From NCBI GenBank assembly GCA_964498965.1, contig CAZCJU010000022.1:1-22225 (forward strand): a DNA stretch of 22,225 bases, written 5' to 3'. This stretch comes from CAZCJU01 sp964498965 (GTDB lineage: Bacteria > Bacillota > Clostridia > Oscillospirales > CAG-272). Shown piece after piece: positions 13,925 to 22,225 of the stretch (position 1 is the stretch's first letter; every line of letters starts with the position of its first letter). The notes under the pieces are model-generated. The model had not been told where the DNA came from. It did not search any database and saw only the letters and a program-made list of their open reading frames with translations. The translations under genes were made by a program, and so were the position numbers.

Positions 13925-15238
13925 ATGAAATATATTAATGTTATAGGTGCGGGACTTGCGGGTTGCGAAGCGGCGTTTGCCGCCTCCCGTTGCGGCGTAA
14001 AAGTCAGACTTTACGAAATGAAGCCGCATAAATACTCGCCTGCACACCATTCCCCCGACTTTGCGGAACTTGTATGTTCTAATTCGCTACGCTCGGACGA
14101 GTTGTATAATGCCGTCGGAGTGCTTAAATACGAATTGCGTACATTGTCCTCACTTGTCATGGAAGCGGCAGACGCTTGCAGAGTACCTGCGGGAACATCT
14201 CTTGCCGTTGACCGTGAAAAATTTTCGAAATATATCACCGAAAAGATAAAATGCGACGAAAATATCGAGGTCATAACGAAAGAGGTTGACAATATCGCAC
14301 TTGACGAGATAACGGTCGTAGCAACAGGTCCTCTTACCTCGGAAAAGCTCGCACGTCGAATAGGCGAGCTTACGGGTGCGGATTATCTTCACTTTTTCGA
14401 TGCTGCCGCTCCGATCGTGTCCGCTCAAAGCGTCGATATGAGCCGAGCGTTTATTGCAAGCCGATACGGAAAGGGCGAGGCGGCATATATAAACTGCCCG
14501 ATGAACAGAGAGGAATACGAGGCGTTTTGGAACGAGCTTGTCAATGCAAAGCAGGCTAAACTCCATGAGTTCGAAAACGATCCCAAGGTGTTCGAGGGCT
14601 GTATGCCCGTCGAGGTAATGGCAAAGCGGGGAATCGATACGCTTTTGTACGGACCGCTGAAGCCCGTGGGACTTGTCGATCCGATAAGCGGCAAAATGCC
14701 GTATGCCGCAGTACAGCTCAGAAGCGAAAATAAAGAGGGAAGTATGTACAATATCGTCGGCTTCCAGACGCACTTGACTTTCGGAGAGCAGAAAAGAGTG
14801 TTCGGCATGATCCCGGCACTTTCGAATGCCGAATTTTTGCGGTACGGCGTTATGCACAGAAACACCTTCATAAATTCACCGCAACTTCTCGATCCCGGGT
14901 ACATAATGAAAAAATATCCGAATATCTTATTCGCCGGTCAAATAACGGGCGTTGAGGGATATATCGAATCGACGGCGTCGGGCCTGCTTGCCGGCAGAAA
15001 TGCGGCGGCTGTGGCGTTGGGCGAAGAACCGCTCGTTCCGTCCGATGTGTCCGAAATAGGTGCTATGGCTCGCTATGTTGCGATGCAAAACGACAATTTT
15101 CAACCGATGAATGCGAATTTCGGAATAATCGCACCGTTGACGGAAAGAGTAAAAGGCGGCAAAAAAGCGAGGATCGACAGAATAAGTCAACGAGCCGTCG
15201 AATACGCAAACGAATTGAAAGGCAGATTTTGGTTATGA
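13925..15238 (+). CDS. trmFO: TrmFO, folate-dependent tRNA (m5U54) methyltransferase
   Basis: FAD enzyme that makes 5-methyluridine at position 54 of tRNA, using methylenetetrahydrofolate as carbon donor; it is the Gram-positive alternative to TrmA. The 437-residue protein begins with the FAD-binding Rossmann motif VIGAGLAGCEAA and has the family signatures YEMKPHK, FAELVCSNSLRSD and VPAGTSLAVDRE, the segment GCMPVEVMAKRG, and FAGQITGVEGYIES near the C-terminus. It starts 12 nt after the topA stop. No Shine-Dalgarno sequence is visible before the ATG (ATTTACCGAA), so it may rely on coupling with topA. Its stop overlaps the plsX start by 4 nt (ATGA). In B. subtilis the neighbours downstream would be codV/hslVU/codY; these are absent here. 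Confidence 0.96.
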   Translation: MKYINVIGAGLAGCEAAFAASRCGVKVRLYEMKPHKYSPAHHSPDFAELVCSNSLRSDELYNAVGVLKYELRTLSSLVMEAADACRVPAGTSLAVDREKFSKYITEKIKCDENIEVITKEVDNIALDEITVVATGPLTSEKLARRIGELTGADYLHFFDAAAPIVSAQSVDMSRAFIASRYGKGEAAYINCPMNREEYEAFWNELVNAKQAKLHEFENDPKVFEGCMPVEVMAKRGIDTLLYGPLKPVGLVDPISGKMPYAAVQLRSENKEGSMYNIVGFQTHLTFGEQKRVFGMIPALSNAEFLRYGVMHRNTFINSPQLLDPGYIMKKYPNILFAGQITGVEGYIESTASGLLAGRNAAAVALGEEPLVPSDVSEIGAMARYVAMQNDNFQPMNANFGIIAPLTERVKGGKKARIDRISQRAVEYANELKGRFWL

Positions 15239-16218
15239 AAATAATACTCGATATAATGGGTGCGGATAACCCCTCGAGCGAATTTATAAATGCGGCGGTA
15301 TCGGCACTTGATGAGATAGACGGAGAAATAATACTTGTCGGCGACCGAGGAGCCGTCGAGGAAAACGAAGCATATAAAAAAGCCGATAAATCAAGAATAT
15401 CGATCGTACACGCAGACGAGGTGATCACAATGGAGGATCACCCGACAGACGTGCTACGTACAAAAAGAAATTCTTCCATGGCAAAGGGCTTGAAAATGCT
15501 TGCGGATGGTGAAGCGGATGCCATGGTAAGTGCCGGAAACACCGGTGCGTTGTTCAGCGGTGCAACGGTCATAGTTAAACCGATAGAGGGCGTACGCCGT
15601 GCCGCAATAGCGACCGTGCTTCCTTTGAAAAAGCCCGTGCTTCTGCTCGATTCGGGTGCGAATACGATCGCCGGTGCGGAGCTTTTGGAACAGTTTGCCG
15701 TTATGGGAGCGGTATATTATTCATGTATGTTCGGAACGGAAAACGCAAGCGTGGGACTCCTGAATAACGGTACGGAGGAGCATAAGGGTACACCTGCCGT
15801 TGCGGACGCATACAGATTGCTTAAAAACTCCGATTTGAATTTTATCGGAAATATAGAGGGCAAGGACATTCCGTTCGGTAAATGCGATGTCGTGGTGACC
15901 GACGGTTTTACGGGCAATATAATCCTTAAATATACCGAGGGAATAGGCTCTATGCTGTTCTCGACACTTAAAGAAATGCTTACGGCAAATCCCGCCGCCA
16001 AATTCTCGGCGTTGTTTTTGAAAGATTCGCTCCGCGATATGAAAAAACGTTTTTCTTCGTCCGATACGGGCGGAGCCCCGTTTATAGGCATAAGTAAGCC
16101 CGTTATAAAAGCTCACGGCAATTCGGACGCCGTCGCAGTTAAAAACGCAATAATAAAAGCAAGCGAATATGCCCGGCTCGGAGTGACGGAGCTTATCGCA
16201 CAAAAAATCGCAAAATAA
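15235..16218 (+). CDS. plsX: Phosphate acyltransferase PlsX
   Basis: Converts acyl-ACP and phosphate to acyl-phosphate, the acyl donor for PlsY in phospholipid synthesis; a peripheral membrane enzyme. The 327-residue protein shows the family start ILDIMGADNP (most members have DxMGGD), the segment NSSMAKGLKMLADGEADAMV, the glycine-rich SAGNTGAL, and conserved VLLLDSGAN, NIEGKDIPFG and VVTDGFTGNI motifs. I take ATG 15235, which overlaps the trmFO stop as ATGA. A TTG at 15229 would extend it by two residues with no better ribosome binding site. The gene precedes rnc directly; the acyl carrier protein and fab genes often found between them are missing, so acpP must lie elsewhere. Confidence 0.96.
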   Translation: MKIILDIMGADNPSSEFINAAVSALDEIDGEIILVGDRGAVEENEAYKKADKSRISIVHADEVITMEDHPTDVLRTKRNSSMAKGLKMLADGEADAMVSAGNTGALFSGATVIVKPIEGVRRAAIATVLPLKKPVLLLDSGANTIAGAELLEQFAVMGAVYYSCMFGTENASVGLLNNGTEEHKGTPAVADAYRLLKNSDLNFIGNIEGKDIPFGKCDVVVTDGFTGNIILKYTEGIGSMLFSTLKEMLTANPAAKFSALFLKDSLRDMKKRFSSSDTGGAPFIGISKPVIKAHGNSDAVAVKNAIIKASEYARLGVTELIAQKIAK

Positions 16219-16236
16219 ATTACAGTAGGTAATAAA

Positions 16237-16950
16237 ATGTACGATTCCGATTTGACGCATCTTTATTCATACAGCGGTTATCATTTTAAAAAGACCGATT
16301 ATCTTCAAATCGCACTGACACATTCGTCGTATTCAAACGAGCATGGAAAAAAACAGCTGAACGAGTGCAACGAACGACTTGAATTTTTGGGTGACTCGGT
16401 TTTAAGTATCCTCGTCAGCGAATATTTGTTTTTCAAATATCCCGATCTGCCGGAGGGCGAACTTACAAAGACACGTGCCGCCGTGGTCTGTGAGGAAACA
16501 CTGTATATTTTGGCAAATCAGATCCGACTCGGTGATTTTCTCCTGCTCGGACGAGGCGAGGAACAAAATAACGGTCGGGGAAGAAAATCGATCTTGGCAG
16601 ATGCCTTCGAAGCATTCCTTGCGGCAATATACATAGACGGCGGACGTAGCTCGGCGGCGGAATTTCTTTATAAATTGATAATCCCGCAAATAGAAAAACA
16701 GCTGTCGCCCAAGCACAGCTGCGATTATAAGACGATGCTGCAGCAATTCGTTCAGGAAACACCGGGAGAACAGCTTTCTTATGTCCTTACGGGAGAGGAA
16801 GGACCTAATCACGATAAGGTGTTTTTCGTCGATGCGGTGTTAGGATCGAATACCGTAGGTTCCGGCTCGGGAAAAACAAAACGTGCGGCGGAGCAGGCGG
16901 CGGCAAGAGCGGCACTGTTGCTTTTCGGAGTGATAAAAGACGAAGAATGA
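16237..16950 (+). CDS. rnc: Ribonuclease III
   Basis: Endonuclease for double-stranded RNA that processes rRNA precursors and other structured transcripts. The 237-residue protein has the catalytic signature NERLEFLGDSVLSI (Glu49 and Asp53 equivalent to E. coli Glu41 and Asp45), the second acidic pair in ADAFEAFLAAIYIDGG (Asp122, Glu125), and a C-terminal double-stranded-RNA-binding domain (about 162-232; DYKTMLQQFVQE and GSGKTKRAAEQAAARAAL). The length is normal. It begins 18 nt after plsX with a modest ribosome binding site (AGTAGGTAA) and ends in an ATGA overlap with the next gene. The order plsX-rnc-(radical SAM)-smc-ftsY is common in Clostridia. Confidence 0.97.
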   Translation: MYDSDLTHLYSYSGYHFKKTDYLQIALTHSSYSNEHGKKQLNECNERLEFLGDSVLSILVSEYLFFKYPDLPEGELTKTRAAVVCEETLYILANQIRLGDFLLLGRGEEQNNGRGRKSILADAFEAFLAAIYIDGGRSSAAEFLYKLIIPQIEKQLSPKHSCDYKTMLQQFVQETPGEQLSYVLTGEEGPNHDKVFFVDAVLGSNTVGSGSGKTKRAAEQAAARAALLLFGVIKDEE

Positions 16951-17996
16951 AAAAACACGCAAATATTCCGATATTCATTCCGCATATGGGGTGCAAAAAC
17001 GAGTGCGTTTTCTGTAATCAGCGACGTATAACCGGGCAGAGAGGCTTCGAATTCGAGCGAGTGAGAGAACAGATAGACACGGCTTTGAGTACATTGGATG
17101 ACAGAGAGGTACAAATAGCTTTTTTCGGAGGCTCGTTTACCGGTATAGACAGGGACGATATGATTGCTTTGTTGAAGCTCGGCAAGGAATATATCGACAA
17201 CGGCAGAGTGTCCTCCTTGCGTTGCTCGACACGTCCCGATTATATAAACGACGAGATCCTTTCCGTTTTGGCTCAATACGGCATGAAAAGCATTGAACTG
17301 GGAATACAAAGCACCAGCGACAGAGTGCTTAAAGCGTCCGGAAGGGGACACAGCTCGGAATGTGCTTTGAATGCAATGCGAGCGGTGAAAAATGCGGGAT
17401 TCGAACTTGTGGGACAAATGATGACCTCTCTCCCCGAATCGACTTTCGAGAACGAGAAGCAAACGGCACTCGATATATGTTCTTGCAATGCGGACGGTGC
17501 GAGAATCTATCCGACCGTCGTATTTAAGGATACACGCCTTGCGGAAATGGCGAAAAACGGAGAGTATGTTGTCACATCGTGCGACGAAGCCGTTCATCGT
17601 GCGGCAGAGGTAAAAAAAATATTCATATCGCACGGGGTAAAGGTGCTTAGAGTTGGACTTTCCGCTTCGGAGGGACTTACGAGCGGCAATGATATCGCAT
17701 TCGGAGATTATGACGAGAGCGTCGGCGAAAGAGCGGAAAGCGAAATATTTCTTTCGCTGATCCGGGATAAGCTTGAAAGCCTCGACGAAAAGCCTCGAGA
17801 GCTTGTACTTGCGGTTAAAAAAGGCTGTGTTTCTCATGCGGTGGGCATAAGAGGCGAAAATAAGGAAAAGCTGAAAAAGCTGTACGGCTTCGAAAAGATA
17901 AAAACAGTCGAGGACGATTCACTCGAAAGATACGAGATAAAAATAGTAAAGGAGGGAGAGAATGTACCTAAAATCAATAGAGCTTCAAGGCTTTAA
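16947..17996 (+). CDS. Radical SAM protein (Elp3-like core), function unassigned
   Basis: A 349-residue radical SAM enzyme. The cluster motif CKNECVFC (Cys16, Cys20, Cys23; CX3CX2C) binds the [4Fe-4S] cluster. FFGGSFT, a CSTRPDYI segment, and IELGIQSTSDRVLK are the usual follow-on motifs of the Elp3/HemN-like branch (ELGIQS, RPDxI). There is no acetyltransferase domain at the C-terminus, so it is not a full Elp3. It overlaps rnc by 4 nt (ATGA) and smc by 35 nt, and the smc ribosome binding site lies inside its end; this tight embedding points to co-expression with RNA processing and chromosome genes. The same family sits at this place in many Clostridia, to my knowledge without an assigned reaction. 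tRNA or other RNA modification is a guess from the subfamily. Confidence 0.9.
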   Translation: MKKHANIPIFIPHMGCKNECVFCNQRRITGQRGFEFERVREQIDTALSTLDDREVQIAFFGGSFTGIDRDDMIALLKLGKEYIDNGRVSSLRCSTRPDYINDEILSVLAQYGMKSIELGIQSTSDRVLKASGRGHSSECALNAMRAVKNAGFELVGQMMTSLPESTFENEKQTALDICSCNADGARIYPTVVFKDTRLAEMAKNGEYVVTSCDEAVHRAAEVKKIFISHGVKVLRVGLSASEGLTSGNDIAFGDYDESVGERAESEIFLSLIRDKLESLDEKPRELVLAVKKGCVSHAVGIRGENKEKLKKLYGFEKIKTVEDDSLERYEIKIVKEGENVPKINRASRL

Positions 17997-20900
17997 ATCA
18001 TTTCCGGATAAGACCGTGCTGTCTTTCGACCGAGGAATAACCGTTGTCATAGGACCGAACGGAAGCGGAAAATCGAATATCGCCGACGCAGTGCGTTGGG
18101 TCCTCGGCGAGGTGTCCTCGAGAAATATCCGAGGAACGAAAATGGAGGACGTGATATTCGGCGGCTGTGAAACGAAAAAACCAAGCTCTTATGCACAGGT
18201 TTCGCTGACATTGGATAATTCCTCTCCCGATAACAGACTTGACATAGATTACGATACGGTCACCGTTACACGACGTTACTTCAGGGGCGGTGACAGCGAT
18301 TATCTGATAAACGGTAAAGCGGTAAGGCTTAAGGATATACATAAGCTGTTTATGAATACGGGTATAGGCCGGGGCGGCTATTCCGTTATCGGACAGGGTA
18401 AGATCGCCGAAATAATTTCGCAAAAAAGCGAGGACAGAAGAAACGTTTTCGAGGAAGCGGCGGGAATATCACGCTTTAAATTTTCACGTGACGAGGCTGA
18501 GAAAAAGCTGAAGGGCGTGAACGAAAATCTGACGAGAATATGCGATATAGCGGGTGAGCTGGAATCACGCATTCAGCCGCTCGAAAAGGCAAGCGAAAAG
18601 GCAAGAAAATATCTTGTGCTTTATGATGAAAAAAAGCAGGTCGATATCTCTCTTTGGCTTTACGATATGGCACAAAGTACAGAAAATACGGCAAAATTGA
18701 GAGGTACCTACGAGTTATATAAAAGCGAGCTTGAGCAGGCCACACAACAGCTTGCCGATATCGAAGAAAAGACCGAAAAGCTGTTTGAAATGTCACAGCA
18801 AAACAAGCGTGAAACGGAATGTGCAAACGACAAGCTGAATGAATTGAATGACATAAGAAACGGAAAAGGCACGAGAGTTATAGAGGTAAAAGCACAAAGC
18901 GAACATTTAAAGACTTCACTGGCGGAGCTTTTGTCGTCGATCGAAGAGCTTGAGCTGAAGCTGGAAAACGCAACAGCTGCGGAAAACGAAAAACGCTCAT
19001 TGCTCGATACGTTGAAATTCGAAAGGGAAAACGTAAATATTCAAACGGCTTCGCAACGGAAAAAATACGATGAGATCACAGCACAGCTTGAAGAATTGAG
19101 TAAAAAAGCGGACTGCTTGACCGCCCGAATATCCGAACTGAAGAAAAACGAAACGGAACAACGTATAAAACTCACCGTGCTTGATACGACCGATAAGGCA
19201 CAGGCGGAACAGGAAGAACAACTGCTAAAAAAACAGACGGAGCTTTCGGAAAATACCGCTCGGATAGAAAAAAAGCTTGCGGGAGCAAAACGGACGTGCG
19301 AAGAGTACGAAAAACAGCTGGATCAAAGAAAAAACGTTCTGAATTCGCTTGCGAGCAAGCTTTACTCGCTTAACGACGAAACGGAAAAACTCAAAAGCGA
19401 ACGATCGGATAATTACGTTAAAACGTCAACGCTTTCGCACAGAGCCGATAATCTGCGAAGAATGGCAGAGCTTTTCGAGGGCTATTCCCACAGCGTTAAA
19501 TTCGTAATGGACGAGTATAAGGCGGGAAGAATAAGAAATAAGGACGGGCGGGTGTGCGATAAAATATACGCACCCGTGTCAATGCTTATTTCCGTAAGAC
19601 GAGAATATGCGACAGCGGTAGAAACCTCGCTCGGTGCGGCAATGCAGAATATAGTCGTCGAAAACGAGGCGGCGGCAAAAGCGGCAATGAATTGCCTGAA
19701 GAAGAATAACGCCGGACGCTGTACTTTTTATCCGATATCGACGATAAAACCGCAGTACCTGTCATATAATACGCAGGAACTGTCAAAAACCGACGGTTTT
19801 GTCGGCATTGCCTCCGAGCTTGTCGAATGCGATGATAAATTCGCCGATATAGTGAAAAACCTGCTCGGACGAACAGTCGTGTTTACCGATATAGATAAGG
19901 CGGCGGTGTTTGCGAAAAAATACGGATATAAAATAAAGATCGTCACGCTCGACGGTCAGCAGATAAATGCGGGCGGCTCGTTCACGGGAGGAAGCAGCAG
20001 AACGGACTCGGGAATACTGTCACGCAGTGCGGAACTCGAAAAACTTACCGAAAACATCGAAAAGCTGAAAAACGACGGGGTGCGTATCGAAAAACTGATA
20101 TCCGAAAAGGAAAACGAATCGAAAAGCCTCGCCGAGGAAAAGACAAAGCAAGAGGGAAACGTAACGATACTGTCGTCGTTGCTGAACCAAGAGCGGCTAC
20201 AGTATAATATATTGCAAAATCAATATAACGAAGAGCTTGCACGCATCGAGGAATTGAAAAATTCGGCACTTGACCGGGAAAGGTCGGATAACGAACGCAA
20301 AGAACTCAGAAGCAAGGGCGAGATCGAACTGAAAAGAACGGAAAACGAAATAACCGCCCTTGAAAAAACGCTTGCCGAAACCGAAAAGCAAATAGCGGAC
20401 GGAAACGAATTGCAGGAAGATCACAGACGGCTCGGAAGCGAACTACTTGCAAGGCTCAGCGGACTTGACGGAGAGATATCACAAGTAACCTCCGTTTGCC
20501 GACTTTTGACGGAAAGCAGAGAAGAAGTACGGAATCAGGTCGATGAGAGCAAAAACAAAAAATGTTTCATCGAAAAAAAGCTCGAAGAAAATATGATCTT
20601 CACTCGGTCGGGCGATGAAGCCGTGGGAGAATACGACAGGCAGATATCGGAATTAAAAACGCAGATCGCACGGCTTAATTCCGACGGTGGAAACATAGAA
20701 GCACGTCTGAGCAAGGCACGTAATGACGAAAAGGAAAAAAGCAGAAGCAGGGAATTGCTTTTGCGAGAGTATACGCAGGCGGAAAACAGGCTGAATAATG
20801 CCGAAAACGAAAAAATAAAGCTCGTCGCATTCCTGAACGAAAATTACGAACTGACCTACGCCGAGGCGAAAGAGCTTGCCGCCGAGAAGAATTATCCCGA

Positions 20901-21591
20901 AATAACCGCCGCTCAAAGAAGCGAAACTGCAAAGCATCAGACCGAGCTGAAAAACAAACTTCGTGCCTTGGGCGAGGTCAATGTCAACGCAATAGATGAG
21001 TATAAAGCCGTCAGGGAAAGATATGACTTTATGAGCGGACAGATAGCCGACCTGGAAAAATCGCAAGCCGAGCTTGAGGGAGTTATATTCAAGGCACAGG
21101 GGGAAATGAAAACGGCGTTTCTCGACGCATTCGACAGGATAAACGGACAGTTCAAAAAGGTTTTCGTTCACTTGTTCGGCGGCGGAAGTGCGGAGCTAAT
21201 ATTGAAAGATCCCGAGGACGTGCTGAATACGGGCATAGAGATAAATGCCGCACCTCCCGGAAAGATAATCAAAAGTCTGTCACTTTTGTCGGGCGGTGAA
21301 CAATCGTTTGTCGCAATAGCACTTTATTTCGCATTGATAAATGTGAACCCGACCCCGTTTATTTTGCTCGATGAGATAGATTCGGCACTCGATGAGGTGA
21401 ACGTGGACAGATTCGGCAGATATGTGTCGGAGTGCAAAAGCACGACACAATTTATTCTTATCTCTCACCGCCGAGGTACTATGGAATCGGCGGATATGCT
21501 GTACGGCGTCACGATGCAGACAAAGGGCATATCAAAGGTGCTTAGCGTAAATGTGGACGAAATAGAACAGAAAATAGGAAGGTTGAATTGA
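17962..21591 (+). CDS. smc: Chromosome segregation protein SMC
   Basis: ATPase of the bacterial condensin complex with ScpA and ScpB, which organises and segregates the chromosome. The 1209-residue protein opens with MYLKSIELQGFKSF and Walker A GPNGSGKSN (31-39). Long coiled coils rich in Glu, Lys and Leu follow (about 170-490 and 690-1010), split by a hinge domain (about 505-680) with conserved glycines (NAGGSFTGG). The C-terminal head has the signature LSGGE (1109-1113) and Walker B LLDEIDSALDE. The start ATG has AGGAGGGAGAG before it and overlaps the end of the radical SAM gene by 35 nt in another frame; the strength of this site and the family N-terminus make the overlap credible. Length is normal for the family. 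ftsY follows 1 nt after its stop. Confidence 0.97.
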   Translation: MYLKSIELQGFKSFPDKTVLSFDRGITVVIGPNGSGKSNIADAVRWVLGEVSSRNIRGTKMEDVIFGGCETKKPSSYAQVSLTLDNSSPDNRLDIDYDTVTVTRRYFRGGDSDYLINGKAVRLKDIHKLFMNTGIGRGGYSVIGQGKIAEIISQKSEDRRNVFEEAAGISRFKFSRDEAEKKLKGVNENLTRICDIAGELESRIQPLEKASEKARKYLVLYDEKKQVDISLWLYDMAQSTENTAKLRGTYELYKSELEQATQQLADIEEKTEKLFEMSQQNKRETECANDKLNELNDIRNGKGTRVIEVKAQSEHLKTSLAELLSSIEELELKLENATAAENEKRSLLDTLKFERENVNIQTASQRKKYDEITAQLEELSKKADCLTARISELKKNETEQRIKLTVLDTTDKAQAEQEEQLLKKQTELSENTARIEKKLAGAKRTCEEYEKQLDQRKNVLNSLASKLYSLNDETEKLKSERSDNYVKTSTLSHRADNLRRMAELFEGYSHSVKFVMDEYKAGRIRNKDGRVCDKIYAPVSMLISVRREYATAVETSLGAAMQNIVVENEAAAKAAMNCLKKNNAGRCTFYPISTIKPQYLSYNTQELSKTDGFVGIASELVECDDKFADIVKNLLGRTVVFTDIDKAAVFAKKYGYKIKIVTLDGQQINAGGSFTGGSSRTDSGILSRSAELEKLTENIEKLKNDGVRIEKLISEKENESKSLAEEKTKQEGNVTILSSLLNQERLQYNILQNQYNEELARIEELKNSALDRERSDNERKELRSKGEIELKRTENEITALEKTLAETEKQIADGNELQEDHRRLGSELLARLSGLDGEISQVTSVCRLLTESREEVRNQVDESKNKKCFIEKKLEENMIFTRSGDEAVGEYDRQISELKTQIARLNSDGGNIEARLSKARNDEKEKSRSRELLLREYTQAENRLNNAENEKIKLVAFLNENYELTYAEAKELAAEKNYPEITAAQRSETAKHQTELKNKLRALGEVNVNAIDEYKAVRERYDFMSGQIADLEKSQAELEGVIFKAQGEMKTAFLDAFDRINGQFKKVFVHLFGGGSAELILKDPEDVLNTGIEINAAPPGKIIKSLSLLSGGEQSFVAIALYFALINVNPTPFILLDEIDSALDEVNVDRFGRYVSECKSTTQFILISHRRGTMESADMLYGVTMQTKGISKVLSVNVDEIEQKIGRLN

Positions 21592-21592
21592 T

Positions 21593-22225
21593 ATGGGGTT
21601 TTTTGACAAGCTTAAGCAAGGACTCTCAAAAACAAAGGACGCACTTTTCGGTAAGGTGAAAGACCTGTTTATAAATATGCGTTCCGTTGACGAGGAGCTG
21701 TTCGAGGAGCTTGAGGAAATACTTATAACCGCCGATGTCGGAGTCGGTGCTACCGAGGAAATACTCGATAAGCTCAGGTATAAGGTAAAAGCCGATAAGA
21801 TCACAGACAGTATGCAGGTCTATGGGGAACTTAAAACGATAATAACGGATATGATCGGCGAAAGCGAGCCGCTGAAGCTCGATTCGAAGCCCTCCGTAAT
21901 TCTCGTTATAGGCGTAAACGGTGTCGGAAAGACCACCTCAATAGCGAAAATAGCGAATAACCTTAAGCAAAACGGCAAAAAAACGGTGCTTGCCGCCGCC
22001 GATACATTCCGTGCGGCAGCTATAGATCAGCTCGATATTTGGGCAGGTCGTGTCGGAGTAGATATAATCAAGCATACGGAAGGCTCCGATCCCGCATCCG
22101 TCGTGTATGATGCCGTAGCGGCGGTAAAGTCGAAAAATGCGGATGTGCTTATAATCGATACGGCGGGCAGACTTCATAATAAGAAAAATCTTATGGACGA
22201 GCTTGCGAAAATCAACCGTGTGGTG
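21593..22225 (+). CDS. ftsY: FtsY, signal recognition particle receptor (5' part only)
   Basis: GTPase that receives SRP-bound ribosomes at the membrane for cotranslational insertion. The window contains the first 211 codons; the end is outside. The protein starts MGFFDKLKQGLSKTKDALFG and goes straight into the N domain helical bundle (VDEELFEELEEILITADVGV), so the acidic A domain of E. coli FtsY is missing, as is usual in Gram-positives. The G domain begins with P-loop GVNGVGKTT (107-115), then DTFRAAA (137-143) and DTAGR (189-193). AGGAAGG stands 10 nt before the ATG, inside the 3' end of smc. Ffh shares the NG fold, but the short N-terminus and the position after smc favour FtsY. Confidence 0.96.
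   Translation, partial: MGFFDKLKQGLSKTKDALFGKVKDLFINMRSVDEELFEELEEILITADVGVGATEEILDKLRYKVKADKITDSMQVYGELKTIITDMIGESEPLKLDSKPSVILVIGVNGVGKTTSIAKIANNLKQNGKKTVLAAADTFRAAAIDQLDIWAGRVGVDIIKHTEGSDPASVVYDAVAAVKSKNADVLIIDTAGRLHNKKNLMDELAKINRVV

Noticed and set aside
1..22225. Search by eye for CRISPR arrays, insertion sequences, phage genes, toxin-antitoxin pairs, defence islands, tRNA or rRNA
   Set aside because: No regularly spaced repeats, transposase or integrase motifs, defence-type domains or RNA-gene sequences were seen; the genes present are housekeeping or common metabolic families.

Overview
The window looks like chromosomal DNA from a Gram-positive bacterium of the Firmicutes, most likely class Clostridia and plausibly near the Ruminococcaceae/Oscillospiraceae. 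The grounds are an hrcA gene under a CIRCE operator, a folate-dependent TrmFO, an rnc / radical-SAM / smc / ftsY run, a flavodiiron protein typical of anaerobes, strong sigma-A type promoters with 17-bp spacers, and GGAGG ribosome binding sites. This is judged from gene content and order only; no 16S gene or database comparison is available.

Layout. (1) 1-150: the 5' end of hrcA on the minus strand with its promoter and CIRCE operator. (2) 441-1625: UDP-glucose 6-dehydrogenase, followed by a hairpin. (3) 1766-4203: a polar amino-acid ABC importer operon (lipoprotein, permease, ATPase) with a consensus-like promoter, a palindrome at the start site, an intercistronic hairpin and a strong terminator. 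(4) 4261-6149: a small Dabb-domain protein and a SemiSWEET-like PQ-loop membrane protein, both on the minus strand, the latter divergent from a LysR-type regulator. (5) 6240-8033: a four-domain flavodiiron protein. (6) 8163-9580: the infC-rpmI-rplT operon with a consensus promoter, an attenuator leader of the L20-autoregulated type and a non-canonical ATC start for infC. (7) 9620-22225: a dense co-directional series, namely an rRNA-type SpoU methyltransferase, dprA, topA, trmFO, plsX, rnc, a radical SAM gene, smc and the first 211 codons of ftsY. Several of these junctions touch or overlap.

How the genes relate. The right half is housekeeping: translation initiation and ribosomal proteins, rRNA/tRNA modification, DNA uptake/recombination and topology, phospholipid synthesis, RNA processing, chromosome condensation and SRP-dependent membrane targeting. 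The left half holds accessory metabolic genes (nucleotide-sugar synthesis, amino-acid uptake, a putative small sugar/metabolite transporter with its own regulator, and O2/NO detoxification).

I found no mobile element, CRISPR array, phage gene, tRNA or rRNA, and nothing that I would call a new multi-gene system. The observations most worth following are regulatory: the infC leader and start codon, a long hairpin at 8072-8121 that pairs a Shine-Dalgarno-like arm with an arm matching the 16S rRNA 3' end, the palindrome at the ABC operon start site, the LysR/SemiSWEET intergenic site, and the fused flavodiiron/flavin-reductase/rubredoxin enzyme.
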